Of a stretch of 64,000 nucleotides of DNA, positions 53,876-62,816 are shown one piece after another. A program made the position numbers and the translations under genes. This DNA comes from Escherichia sp. ESNIH1 (GTDB taxonomy: Bacteria > Pseudomonadota > Gammaproteobacteria > Enterobacterales > Enterobacteriaceae), in contig PQKR01000007.1 in assembly GCA_002918705.1 (NCBI GenBank), positions 167,482-231,481 of the forward strand, in the 5' to 3' direction. The notes below the pieces were generated by a model that was not told the origin of the DNA, did not search any database, and was given only the letters and a program-made list of their open reading frames with translations. Positions within the stretch are counted from its first letter, which is position 1, and every line of letters begins with the position of its first letter.

Positions 53876-54634
53876 ATGGGCAGTATTCAAGGAAAGTTAA
53901 AAATCGCAGCTGCACAATTTGCTCCGGTTCGCGGCTGTATTGAAGAGAATATGTGCTATCACGAATTACTGATCGCGTCAGCAGCATCGGCTGGCGTTAA
54001 CCTCATCTTTTTTCCAGAACTCTCTTTAACGGGTTACGAACCAGAGATGGCTGAACAATTGGCTCTCGCCGATGAGAGCTGCCTCCGGCCTCTTCAAAGG
54101 TTAGCTGAGAAACAGGATATGGTGATTATTGCGGGGGCACCTTTGAACGTCAAAGGCCGCAAGCCAGCCATTGGCGCATGTGTAATTTCTTCGAAGCAGC
54201 CAATTTCCTATTACCGAAAAATGTATCTTCACCCCGGAGAGTCTGATTACTTTTCAGCCGGTGAAGAGGAGTGTGTTTTTACAGCACGCACATTTAATGT
54301 CGGTGTGGCTATATGTGCAGATGCAGGGCAACCGATGCATGCAGAACGAACGGTGCATATGGGGGCTGACATTTATCTTAATTCAGTTTTGAGCGCAGGT
54401 GGCTATGATAAAGATGCAAGTCTGCTGCAAAGTTACGCCAAACGTTACGCAATGCCTACGCTGATGGCTAATTACTGTGGCCCGTCAGGCGGTTGGAAAC
54501 CGGTCGGAAAAAGCGCCGCATGGAATGAAAAGGGTGAACGTATTGCTCAGGCTCCAGAGGATCGTGCCGCACTGGTCATTATGGATTTACAGGATGGTAA
54601 GTGTTCCGGACAGGTGATCTGCCTCAGTAAATAA
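53876..54634 (+). CDS. Carbon-nitrogen hydrolase (nitrilase superfamily)
   Basis: A 252-residue amidase/nitrilase-type hydrolase with the full triad: Glu in FFPELSLTGY, Lys in YYRKMYLHPGE and Cys in VAICADAGQP. It cleaves amides or carbamoyl groups of an unknown substrate. It lies 79 bp after the cluster's last gene but is more AT-rich with different codon choice, so it may be an independent gene. Confidence 0.87.
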   Translation: MGSIQGKLKIAAAQFAPVRGCIEENMCYHELLIASAASAGVNLIFFPELSLTGYEPEMAEQLALADESCLRPLQRLAEKQDMVIIAGAPLNVKGRKPAIGACVISSKQPISYYRKMYLHPGESDYFSAGEEECVFTARTFNVGVAICADAGQPMHAERTVHMGADIYLNSVLSAGGYDKDASLLQSYAKRYAMPTLMANYCGPSGGWKPVGKSAAWNEKGERIAQAPEDRAALVIMDLQDGKCSGQVICLSK

Positions 54635-55138
54635 AAACTCTTGATAAAGTTATCACATGCATCGCACGACCAGGCTGAATATGGAGAACTGAGCCACAAG
54701 CAGAGATTAGTATTGAGCCCCCATAACCTCTGTCAAAGCTAAGTAGAGATGTCCGGGGTGGGGCAAAGTTCAAATGTCCTTTGATAATATTGAATTCCTG
54801 GATAAAAATCGCATCTTAACCTCTTCGTTTGAGTACCTTGTTGGGTTGACCCCGTATTCGCTTTATTTGTAGTATTGGGCTGCTTTGAAGTGTTTCATGT
54901 TCAAACGCGACGTGTTCTGTAAGTTCTTCCTGACAACAGAGCCGACAATATATACACATCCGCTATGGAGAATCTGACAACCGCTATGCGTATTACGCCA
55001 CCCTGAGTTTTTCCTTCCTCTGTCGTACTGAGCAAGCCTCAGCACGCACTCAATAACATCCCGTCTGCGGATGTGCTTTACCGTACGTAAAAATGTAGCC
55101 CTCCAGGGCTGACTGTATCTAAAAACTGAGAAATTACT
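54635..55138. other. 504-bp intergenic region without a recognisable gene
   Basis: AT-rich sequence with only short, scattered frames. I see no RNA gene, IS end or long repeat. It marks a composition change before the SulP/arsenic segment and should contain the SulP promoter. Confidence 0.5.
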
Positions 55139-56617
55139 ATGTTGCTGTCCTCGACGCGTAAGGACTGGCTGGGTAACGTCCGTGGTGACGTTCTGGCCGG
55201 TATTGTTGTCGCGCTCGCACTCATTCCAGAAGCGATCGCCTTTTCCATTATCGCCGGTGTTGATCCCCAGGTGGGCCTCTACTCGGCGTTCTGTATTCCT
55301 CTCGTTATGGCCTTCTTTGGCGGACGTCCGGCGATGATTTCGTCCTCCACCGGTGCAATGGCTCTCCTGATGGTGACGCTGGTGAAAGATCATGGCTTAC
55401 AGTATTTACTGGCTGCCTCCATACTGACCGGGGTATTCCAGCTGATAGCCGGATATCTGAAGCTTGGCGGGCTGATGCGTTTTGTTTCACGCTCAGTGGT
55501 CACGGGGTTTGTTAATGCACTGGCAATACTGATTTTTATGGCCCAGTTGCCTGAGCTGACCAATGTGACATGGCATGTTTATGCCATGACTGCGGCAGGG
55601 CTGGGGATCATCTATCTCTTCCCTTATATCAACAAAACCATTCCTTCACCGCTTGTGTGCATCGTGGTGCTGACTGGGATTGCCATGTGGCTGCATCTGG
55701 ATGTGCGAACCGTCGGGGATATGGGGAAACTTCCCGACAGTCTGCCGGTCTTCCTGCTCCCGGACGTGCCTTTAAATCTTCAGACGCTGCTCATCATCCT
55801 GCCATATTCTGCGGGGCTTGCGGTGGTTGGCCTGCTTGAGTCGATGATGACCGCCACTATCGTGGATGACATGACCGACACGCCAAGCGACAAAAACAGG
55901 GAGTGCAAAGCTCAGGGCATCGCGAACATCTGCACATCCTTTATCGGAGGAATGGCAGGCTGCGCGATGATTGGGCAATCTGTTATCAACGTAAAATCCG
56001 GTGGACGCGGACGACTTTCAACCCTCACGGCGGGCGTGGTGCTGCTTTGCCTGATTGTGTTCCTGCGCAACTGGGTCTCCCAAATTCCGATGGCAGCGCT
56101 GGTCGCGGTGATGATTATGGTTTCCATCGGGACATTCTCCTGGCGCTCCATTGCCAACCTGCGGACACACCCCCTTTCAACCAGCGTGGTCATGCTTGCC
56201 ACCGTAGCGGTTGTGGTGGCAACACATAATCTGGCCTTCGGTGTGCTGACCGGTGTACTGATTGCTTCGCTCAATTTTGCCACTAAAGTATCCCGGTTCA
56301 TGCGTGTAACCTCAGTTCTGGAGGGGACGAGCCGGACGTATACCGTCACCGGCCAGGTATTCTTTGCATCAGCAGACCGCTTTACGAGCCACTTTGATTT
56401 CCGTGAAGCGATTGAGAATGTGGTGATAGACGTTTCACATGCCCATTTCTGGGACATCACGTCCGTCAGCGCCCTGGATAAGGTGGTCATTAAGTTCCGC
56501 AGAGAGGGCGCCGGGGTTGAAATACGTGGGATGAATGAAGCCACCCGCACCATCGTTGACCGGTTTGGTGTTCACGATAAACCTGAAGAAGTCGAAAAAC
56601 TGATGGGCGGTCATTAA
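55139..56617 (+). CDS. SulP-family anion transporter with STAS domain
   Basis: A 492-residue SLC26/SulP protein: about 10-12 helices ([36 protein letters not shown] is the family signature) and a short C-terminal STAS domain ([25 protein letters not shown]). It carries sulfate, bicarbonate or dicarboxylates; the anion is not deducible. It pairs with the universal stress gene 18 bp downstream, a combination common near arsenic loci on mobile DNA. Confidence 0.9.
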   Translation: MLLSSTRKDWLGNVRGDVLAGIVVALALIPEAIAFSIIAGVDPQVGLYSAFCIPLVMAFFGGRPAMISSSTGAMALLMVTLVKDHGLQYLLAASILTGVFQLIAGYLKLGGLMRFVSRSVVTGFVNALAILIFMAQLPELTNVTWHVYAMTAAGLGIIYLFPYINKTIPSPLVCIVVLTGIAMWLHLDVRTVGDMGKLPDSLPVFLLPDVPLNLQTLLIILPYSAGLAVVGLLESMMTATIVDDMTDTPSDKNRECKAQGIANICTSFIGGMAGCAMIGQSVINVKSGGRGRLSTLTAGVVLLCLIVFLRNWVSQIPMAALVAVMIMVSIGTFSWRSIANLRTHPLSTSVVMLATVAVVVATHNLAFGVLTGVLIASLNFATKVSRFMRVTSVLEGTSRTYTVTGQVFFASADRFTSHFDFREAIENVVIDVSHAHFWDITSVSALDKVVIKFRREGAGVEIRGMNEATRTIVDRFGVHDKPEEVEKLMGGH

Positions 56618-56635
56618 CAGACTGGAGGGAAAACT

Positions 56636-57463
56636 ATGAATAATACTGTTACAGCTTGTGTGGACGGTTCACTTTCAACGCGGTCAGTGTGTGAATATGC
56701 GGCGTGGGCAGCCCGCACTTTGCAATCACAGCTAGCACTGTTGCACGTTATCGAAAAAGACAGCACCCCGGTAGTGTCAGACCTGACCGGCACTCTCGGC
56801 ATAGACAGTCAGCAATTGCTGACCGATGAGCTGGTAGAAATTGAAGGGCAACGTAATCGCCTGCTGATGGCCCAGGGGAAAGCAATACTGGAAAGTTGTG
56901 CTGAACTGCTTCAAAAACAGGGAAGCCCGGATGTGCTTTTGATGCAAAAACACGGTACACCGGATGAAGTTCTGGCAGAGCTGAGCGACCTTCGTCTCAT
57001 GGTGCTGGGGCGTCGGGGTAGCCAGCATCCGGTAGGCTCTCATCTGGAAAGCGTTATTCGTCTGCAAAAGAAACCCCTACTGGTTGTTCCGGAGAACTAC
57101 TCAGTGCCTTCCAGAGTCATGCTGGCTTATGATGGCAGTGAAGAAAGCAGGAGTAACCTGGAACGTCTGACGATGAGTCCCTTACTCAGGGGGCTGGAGT
57201 GCCACCTTGTCATGGTAAACGGTAAGAAGGAAGAGCTGCTGACCGCACAGCAAATTTTACGTGACGCGGATATAGAAAACAGCACAACACATCTTACCGG
57301 GCAATCAGTCGGGGACGCGCTTATTCGTTACGCCGAGGAAAATGCTGTCGATCTGATAGTGATGGGGGCCTACGGTCATTCCAGGTTGCGGCAGTTCTTT
57401 ATCGGTAGTCATACCTCCGAAATGCTGCAAAAGACGCAACAACCGCTTCTTATCCTCCGTTAG
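56636..57463 (+). CDS. Tandem universal stress protein
   Basis: A 275-residue protein with two UspA domains (about residues 1-150 and 155-275). The second has the ATP-binding signature G-x2-G-x9-GS (GAYGHSRLRQFFIGSH). It is cotranscribed with the SulP gene (GGAGGG ribosome site). Domains of this kind bind ATP or AMP and may tune the transporter (inference). Confidence 0.89.
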   Translation: MNNTVTACVDGSLSTRSVCEYAAWAARTLQSQLALLHVIEKDSTPVVSDLTGTLGIDSQQLLTDELVEIEGQRNRLLMAQGKAILESCAELLQKQGSPDVLLMQKHGTPDEVLAELSDLRLMVLGRRGSQHPVGSHLESVIRLQKKPLLVVPENYSVPSRVMLAYDGSEESRSNLERLTMSPLLRGLECHLVMVNGKKEELLTAQQILRDADIENSTTHLTGQSVGDALIRYAEENAVDLIVMGAYGHSRLRQFFIGSHTSEMLQKTQQPLLILR

Positions 57464-57484
57464 CACTGATTATCTTAAATAAAA

Positions 57485-57506
57485 AAGGGCGAGTTCTCTC
57501 GCCCTT
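57485..57506 (-). terminator. Terminator of arsRBC, bidirectional
   Basis: AAGGGCGAG / CTCGCCCTT, a 9-bp stem with a TTCT loop. On the minus strand a T-rich run follows; on the plus side it ends the usp gene. Confidence 0.8.
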
Positions 57507-57522
57507 CGTCACAAGAACACGT

Positions 57523-57948
57523 TTAGTTCAGCCGGTTACCTTTTTCATCAACTACCTTCTCACCGTCCTCTTTCGTGAACGCGCTTTTCTGCGCATCGGG
57601 AAGAATATCCAGCACGACTTCAGAAGGGCGGCATAGCCGGGTACCCAGCGGCGTTACCACGATAGGGCGATTGATCAGAACAGGGTGCTGCAACATAAAA
57701 TCGATTAACTGCTCGTCAGTAAAGCGGTCTTCCGCCAGCCCTAACGCTTCAAAAGGTTCGACATTCTTACGCAGCAGCGCTCGTACCGTGATCCCCATAT
57801 CCGCAATGAGTTTTACCAGCTCAGCTCGTGATGGTGGGGTTTCAAGATAATGAATAACGGTCGGCTCTGTACCGCTGTTGCGGATCATTTCAAGGGTATT
57901 GCGTGACGTGCCGCAGGCCGGGTTGTGATAAATGGTAATGTTGCTCAT
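57523..57948 (-). CDS. arsC: Glutaredoxin-dependent arsenate reductase
   Basis: A 141-residue arsenate reductase of the plasmid R773/E. coli type. Catalytic Cys12 is in HNPACGTSRNTLEMI, with RPIVVTPLGTRLCRPSE holding the binding arginines. It reduces arsenate to arsenite using glutathione/glutaredoxin. It is the last gene of arsRBC, 12 bp after arsB. Confidence 0.95.
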   Translation of the reverse strand: MSNITIYHNPACGTSRNTLEMIRNSGTEPTVIHYLETPPSRAELVKLIADMGITVRALLRKNVEPFEALGLAEDRFTDEQLIDFMLQHPVLINRPIVVTPLGTRLCRPSEVVLDILPDAQKSAFTKEDGEKVVDEKGNRLN

Positions 57949-57960
57949 ATCAGTATCTCA

Positions 57961-59250
57961 TTACAAAGTGAAAGACAGACGAAGCGCCAGTGCTGCAAGC
58001 GTGACAAACAGCACGGGGATTGTCATGACAATGCCCACCCGGAAGTAATATCCCCAGGTAATTTTGATATTTTTCTGCGACAGAACGTGCAGCCACAGTA
58101 ACGTTGCCAGACTGCCGATAGGGGTAATTTTTGGCCCCAGGTCGCTGCCGATGACGTTGGCGTAAATCATCGCTTCTTTGATAACACCGGTCGCAGTGCT
58201 GCCATCAATCGACAGCGCCCCGACCAGCACGGTCGGCATATTGTTCATCACTGATGACAGGAAGGCCGTCAGGAAGCCCGTACCCAGCGTTGCCGCCCAC
58301 AATCCCTGCTCTGCCAGCTGATTCAGCAAGGAAGAGAGATAGTGGGTCAGACCGGCATTTCGTAAGCCGTAGACCACCAGGTACATCCCCAGCGAGAAGA
58401 TAACGATTTGCCAGGGCGCACCACGCAGCACCTTACCGGTGTTAATGGCATGCCCTTTTTTCGCAACAGCAAACAGAAGCAATGCACCAGCGGCTGCGAC
58501 CAAACTGACCGGTACGCCCAGCGGCTCCAGTCCGAAGAATCCCACCAGAAGCAACACCAGAACCAGCCAGCCGGTTTTAAAGGTATTCACATCACGTATA
58601 GCGTCTTTCGGTTCTTTCAACAGAGAAACGTCGTAAACGGCGGGAATGTCCTTACGGAAAAACAGATGCAGCATCACCAGCGTAGCCGCAATCGCGGCCA
58701 GGTTAACCGGGACCATCACGGCGGCATATTCTGAGAAACCAAGCTTAAAGAAATCCGCCGAGACGATATTCACCAGGTTTGAGACAATCAGTGGCAGGCT
58801 TGCCGTGTCAGCGATAAACCCTGCGGCCATGATAAACGCTAAGGTTGCCCCCCGGCTGAATCCCAGCGCCAGCAGCATCGCGATAACGATAGGTGTCAGG
58901 ATCAGTGCCGCACCGTCGTTGGCAAACAGTGCCGCAACCATCGCACCAAGCAGGACGATCCAGGTGAAGAGCAGCCGCCCCCGGCCATTCCCCCAACGGG
59001 CAACGTGCAGCGCGGCCCATTCAAAGAAGCCGGATTCGTCGAGCAGAAGACTGATGATGATCACGGCGATAAAGGTGGCGGTCGCATTCCACACTATCTG
59101 CCAGACCACCGGAATATCCCCCAGATGAACGACGCCAGTCAGCAATGCCAGAATTGCGCCCAGTGAGGCACTCCAGCCAATCCCCAGCCCTCTGGGTTGC
59201 CAGATAACCAGGACGAGCGTGAATAAAAAGATAGCACCAGCCAGTAACAT
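57961..59250 (-). CDS. arsB: Arsenite efflux pump ArsB
   Basis: A 429-residue, 12-helix arsenite/antimonite:H+ antiporter, almost identical to E. coli ArsB ([40 protein letters not shown]). The start is ATG 59250, which gives the standard length and GGAG 6 nt upstream; ATG 59262 is an in-frame alternative. No arsA or arsD is present, so it works without an ATPase. Confidence 0.95.
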   Translation of the reverse strand: MLLAGAIFLFTLVLVIWQPRGLGIGWSASLGAILALLTGVVHLGDIPVVWQIVWNATATFIAVIIISLLLDESGFFEWAALHVARWGNGRGRLLFTWIVLLGAMVAALFANDGAALILTPIVIAMLLALGFSRGATLAFIMAAGFIADTASLPLIVSNLVNIVSADFFKLGFSEYAAVMVPVNLAAIAATLVMLHLFFRKDIPAVYDVSLLKEPKDAIRDVNTFKTGWLVLVLLLVGFFGLEPLGVPVSLVAAAGALLLFAVAKKGHAINTGKVLRGAPWQIVIFSLGMYLVVYGLRNAGLTHYLSSLLNQLAEQGLWAATLGTGFLTAFLSSVMNNMPTVLVGALSIDGSTATGVIKEAMIYANVIGSDLGPKITPIGSLATLLWLHVLSQKNIKITWGYYFRVGIVMTIPVLFVTLAALALRLSFTL

Positions 59251-59295
59251 CAGAAACTCCATTCACATTTGTTTATTCGGATATATATATCGCCA

Positions 59296-59616
59296 TCAGC
59301 AGGAGACAGATGCCACGCTACTGAGCTTGTTGCGTATGTTTTCTCGTTCACAGTTCCAGGCTGTATCAATAATACCCGCAGCCCATGCTGGCATGTGTGG
59401 CGACAGTCGGTAATGCACCCATTTTCCTTCGCGACGGTCGATGACCAGCTCGGCTTCACGTAAAAGGGCCATATGGCGAGAAATTTTTGGCTGAGACTCT
59501 GCGGTTGCCGCACAGATGTCACAGACGCACATTTCACCGGACTCCCTGAGAAGCATCACGATAGTTGAACGGGTCTCGTCGGCGAGCAGTTTAAAAAGCT
59601 GAACAGGCTGTAGCAT
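59296..59616 (-). CDS. arsR: Arsenite-responsive repressor ArsR
   Basis: A 106-residue ArsR/SmtB winged-helix repressor with the arsenite-binding CVCDIC motif in the recognition helix region (ESGEMCVCDICAATAESQPKISRHMALLREAELV). ATG 59616 gives the family length; the open frame begins 14 codons earlier. It is divergent from arsH and heads arsRBC. Confidence 0.94.
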   Translation of the reverse strand: MLQPVQLFKLLADETRSTIVMLLRESGEMCVCDICAATAESQPKISRHMALLREAELVIDRREGKWVHYRLSPHMPAWAAGIIDTAWNCERENIRNKLSSVASVSC

Positions 59617-59642
59617 GCTTAACCTCGTAAAAAAATAACAAT

Positions 59643-59662
59643 ACATATGGTATTTCATATGT
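59643..59662. promoter_or_regulatory. Candidate ArsR operator
   Basis: ACATATG-N6-CATATGT, a perfect 7-bp dyad in the 86-bp gap between arsR and arsH, placed to control both directions. Confidence 0.65.
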
Positions 59663-59702
59663 GATAACTTTTAAAGCATAGCTTATGAAATGGAGATTTT
59701 TT

Positions 59703-60407
59703 ATGACCGACTTACCAGCAATCGAACCGGCTTATTTTGATGATGCGCTTGCCAGCAAACTTACGGGCAACAACGAAACCATGCCGCGAATTCTCATCCT
59801 GTACGGTTCAGTACGAGAGCGGTCCTACAGTCGTTTTGCAGCGGAAGAGGCCGGGCGGTTGCTGGCAAAGATGGGGGCTGAGGTGAAAATATTTAACCCA
59901 TCCGGTCTGCCGTTACCCGATGATGCGCCCGAAAGTCACCCCAAAGTGCTTGAACTCCGCGAGCTGGTCAGGTGGTGTGACGGAATGGTCTGGAGTTCTC
60001 CGGAAAGACATGGCGCCATGAGCTCGGTGATGAAGGCCCAGATTGACTGGATACCCCTGAGTGAAGGTGCTGTTCGTCCTTCCCAGGGTAAAACGCTGGC
60101 CGTCATGCAGGTTTGTGGTGGTTCACAGTCGTTTAACACGGTCAATCAGATGCGGATACTTGGCCGCTGGATGCGGATGTTCACCATCCCCAATCAGTCG
60201 TCAGTGCCAAAGGCATGGCAGGAATTTGATGATGAAGGGCGCATGAAACCCTCACCCTGGTATGACAGGATTGTCGACGTTACCGAAGAGTTGTTCAAAA
60301 TGACGTTACTCCTGAAAGGGCACACAGCCTACCTGTCCGACCGCTACAGCGAAAGGAAAGAGAGTCATCAGGAGCTCGCGGCACGGGTCAATCAGGCCAA
60401 AATCTGA
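59703..60407 (+). CDS. arsH: ArsH organoarsenical oxidase/NADPH:FMN reductase
   Basis: A 234-residue flavodoxin-fold FMN protein: phosphate-binding loop [51 protein letters not shown] and CGGSQSF are ArsH signatures. ArsH oxidises trivalent organoarsenicals. ATG 59703 has GGAG upstream; ATG 59685 is an alternative. It ends with the normal ERKE...RVNQ tail, so it is not cut by the IS that follows. Confidence 0.93.
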   Translation: MTDLPAIEPAYFDDALASKLTGNNETMPRILILYGSVRERSYSRFAAEEAGRLLAKMGAEVKIFNPSGLPLPDDAPESHPKVLELRELVRWCDGMVWSSPERHGAMSSVMKAQIDWIPLSEGAVRPSQGKTLAVMQVCGGSQSFNTVNQMRILGRWMRMFTIPNQSSVPKAWQEFDDEGRMKPSPWYDRIVDVTEELFKMTLLLKGHTAYLSDRYSERKESHQELAARVNQAKI

Positions 60408-60418
60408 CAGCCAGGCAT

Positions 60419-60440
60419 GCCCGGATGGATTACCGGGCTT
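60419..60440 (+). terminator. Hairpin after arsH
   Basis: GCCCGG-N8-CCGGGC followed by TTTAAA, 12 bp past the arsH stop and touching the end of the convergent transposase gene. Confidence 0.6.
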
Positions 60441-61843
60441 TAAATCGGTTTCTTCCCAAATATCTCTTCAGAGCGTGACTGAAGTTTCACCAGGGCATTG
60501 AACATATCGTCCTGATCCAGGGAACGCTGGGATTTCTTCGTCGTGGGAGCTTTACGCCTGCGAGAAGGGCCGTCTCCGGATGGTACGGATTGCGACCGGT
60601 TATTATCCCGCTCGGCCTGGACCAGCTGCGCCATTTCCAGGGCCCGCCCCAGACGTTTGTTATCCACAATGGCCCCCTGATCGATTTCAGAAAGCTTGTC
60701 ATAGGTGGAGTAGGGAAGTGATACGCCATTAAGCCGGAGCTCTTTATGTCCATCCGGGTAATGCCAGACATCGATGTATTTACCAATCGCCCGACGACTG
60801 AATTCGCTGTCTTCAATCAGATAAAGGACTTTGTCGTATTGCACTGTGAGTGATTTCGACACTTTACGAGCTTCACGCCAGTTAAATACCATATCAAGAT
60901 CGTCATCGACATCCAGTTCCCGATGAACATCAAACTCCTGGCGAGGCGCTTTTGCGAAACGACGGTTGTAATCGTTCATGAACTCTTCGGCAAATGCGTT
61001 CGCAGCTTCCATGGAACTGATGCCCTGGAGCCTGAGCTCCTTGACCAGTCGGTCCTGAAGCGTCAGGTGCGCCCGTTCAACGCGGCCTTTGGCAGCACTG
61101 GTTTCTGCACAAATGGTCTGAATGTTCAGTTCATGCATCGCACGGCCAAACTGGGTATCGCCGTCGCCGCCGGTTGCATTTTTATTGTTGATCCTGAATA
61201 CGCTGGCTTTGTCGCTGTACAGCGCAAGCGGTTTGCCATGTTTTTCAATATAGCCCCGGGTCGCTTCAAAATAGGTGAAAGTAGACTCAGATTTCACGAA
61301 AAGAAGCTGCATTAAACGACTGGTTGCGTCATCAACGTAAACCAGTGCCGTACACTTAGGTCCCCGATTTTCAAACCAGTGGTGGTCGCAGCCGTCGATT
61401 TGTATGAGTTCACCGGCACAGGCACGGCGGTAACGAGGTTGCTGAATTTTTGGCGCACGTTGCTTACGTGGGACCCACAGACTGGCCTGAGTCATCAGCT
61501 TACGGACGGTTTCTTTGGAAAGATGAACACCGTGCACCTCAGACAGTTTTTCACAGGCCAGCGTCGGACCGAAATCGTTATAGCGTTCGCGAATAATGTT
61601 CAGCGCGTATGCGGCCAGTCCCTGAGGCAACTGGTTGTTACTGGATTTACCACGACGGCGGCTGGTCATGCCAATCGGACCATCTTCACGATAACGCGCA
61701 AGCAGACGACGGCACTGACGGTCGGAGATACCAAGCCGCTGAGCTGCCATTTGTGTTGTCAGACGCCGGTCGATGACATCCTGAATGATTTTGAGTCGGT
61801 TAACTTCATCCAATGTGAAAAACTCCGCTGCGAGAGCCGTCAT
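60440..61843 (-). CDS. DDE transposase (ISNCY/IS1202-like)
   Basis: A 467-residue integrase-fold transposase. An N-terminal HTH (IIQDVIDRRLTTQMAAQRLGISDRQCRRLLARYR) is followed by a DDE core (IQIDGCDHHWFENRGPKCTALVYVDDA; LYSDKASVFR; the Glu in AKGRVERAHLTLQDRLVKELR) and a basic C-terminal tail. ATG 61843 with AAGGATTACC is the likely start. The frame is intact. Confidence 0.85.
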   Translation of the reverse strand: MTALAAEFFTLDEVNRLKIIQDVIDRRLTTQMAAQRLGISDRQCRRLLARYREDGPIGMTSRRRGKSSNNQLPQGLAAYALNIIRERYNDFGPTLACEKLSEVHGVHLSKETVRKLMTQASLWVPRKQRAPKIQQPRYRRACAGELIQIDGCDHHWFENRGPKCTALVYVDDATSRLMQLLFVKSESTFTYFEATRGYIEKHGKPLALYSDKASVFRINNKNATGGDGDTQFGRAMHELNIQTICAETSAAKGRVERAHLTLQDRLVKELRLQGISSMEAANAFAEEFMNDYNRRFAKAPRQEFDVHRELDVDDDLDMVFNWREARKVSKSLTVQYDKVLYLIEDSEFSRRAIGKYIDVWHYPDGHKELRLNGVSLPYSTYDKLSEIDQGAIVDNKRLGRALEMAQLVQAERDNNRSQSVPSGDGPSRRRKAPTTKKSQRSLDQDDMFNALVKLQSRSEEIFGKKPI

Positions 61844-61899
61844 GGTAATCCTTACTTGATTATACACGCCGGACATCTTAACTTAGCCATTATCGGACA
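60440..61899 (-). mobile_element. Insertion sequence (ISNCY/IS1202-like), probably left-truncated
   Basis: One transposase gene plus a candidate right end: read outward-in from 61899 the minus strand starts TGTCCGATAATGGC and repeats TGTCCGG at 61869-61875. I find no matching TGTCCG end between the arsH stop (60407) and the transposase stop, so the left end seems lost or too diverged to see. Confidence 0.6.
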
Positions 61900-61923
61900 T
61901 TACAACTTTGCTACTACAACCTC

Positions 61924-61951
61924 AGTGCGCATAATGTATATTATGTTAAAT
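61924..61951 (+). other. dif: Chromosome dimer resolution site dif (XerC/XerD)
   Basis: XerC arm AGTGCGCATAA (61924-61934), centre TGTATA (61935-61940), XerD arm TTATGTTAAAT (61941-61951). This equals the 28-bp E. coli dif except for A instead of G at the first base. It lies 24 bp from the likely IS end. Confidence 0.95.
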
Positions 61952-62105
61952 TACGTATTGGGTTCCCACTGGCTGCTTAGCCCATCCCAGTTAATTCTTT
62001 AGAATCAGCATTGTTCCCCTTCTCTTCGTTAGCCCAACATGACTATCATCTCCTTTCTTTGTCTTTACCCGGACGGACCATAACGACAAGCCAGAGGAAA
62101 GATCT

Positions 62106-62729
62106 ATGTCGAACGATCAAAAAGTTATTGATATCACCGTTCTCGCACAGCAGCTAAACGCTCTCGCCCAGACTGGACTCACCTATGCAAAGGATGTCTT
62201 CGATCGTGAACGCTATGAAACTCTTCAGCAGCTGGCCGTTGAGCTGATCGGCTCCCGCTTTGACATTGACGCTAAGAGATGGAATCACGTTTCTGAAGTT
62301 GGTTACGCAACGCCGAAAACTGACGTTCGCGCGTTTATCCTCCGCGAAGGCAAAATTCTGATGGTTCGCGAAGCTGACGATGGTCTATGGAGTCTGCCTG
62401 GTGGTTGGGCTGATGTTGGCGACACGCCATCTGTCGCCGTGAGCCGGGAAGTGAAAGAAGAGACCGGGCTCAGCGTAAAAGTGACAAAACTGTTGGGCGT
62501 TTGGGATCGCAATCTTCATGGCCATCCACCCTACCCCTGGCATGTTTACAAGCTTATCTTCCTGTGCGAGGAAACCGGCGGTAGTTTGGCCTTAAGCCAC
62601 GAATCCACCGATATTGGCTTTTTCGACATTAACGAGCTGCCGGAGCTGTCGCTAACCAGGATCGTTCCTGAACAGATAAAAGTGAGCATGGAGATCGCCA
62701 TGTCAGACTGTCCGACATGGTTCGACTAG
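62106..62729 (+). CDS. NUDIX hydrolase with N-terminal helical domain
   Basis: A 207-residue NUDIX protein. The N-terminal about 65 residues form a helical extension (VIDITVLAQQLNALAQTGLTYAKDVFDRERYETL) found in a group of ADP-ribose/nucleoside-diphosphate hydrolases. The NUDIX box is complete (GGWADVGDTPSVAVSREVKE then ETGLSV). Substrate unknown. It is the first gene beyond dif. Ribosome site AGAGGAAAG before ATG 62106. Confidence 0.86.
   Translation: MSNDQKVIDITVLAQQLNALAQTGLTYAKDVFDRERYETLQQLAVELIGSRFDIDAKRWNHVSEVGYATPKTDVRAFILREGKILMVREADDGLWSLPGGWADVGDTPSVAVSREVKEETGLSVKVTKLLGVWDRNLHGHPPYPWHVYKLIFLCEETGGSLALSHESTDIGFFDINELPELSLTRIVPEQIKVSMEIAMSDCPTWFD
62529..62536 (-). other. KOPS-type octamer pointing to dif from the other side
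   Basis: CCCTACCC on plus (GGGTAGGG on minus) in the NUDIX gene, the reverse polarity expected beyond dif. Confidence 0.55.
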
Positions 62730-62816
62730 CAAATATTCCGCTATTAAGAGCGCACCGCCATAACATCTTTTAGCGGTGTACTCTATTCTCTTCCAGTAAA
62801 CGGTTAGCCTATGGGT

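Noticed and set aside
61379..62002. 207-codon plus-strand frame across the transposase 5' region and dif
   Set aside because: It is antisense to the transposase and runs through the IS end and dif, so it cannot be a conserved gene.
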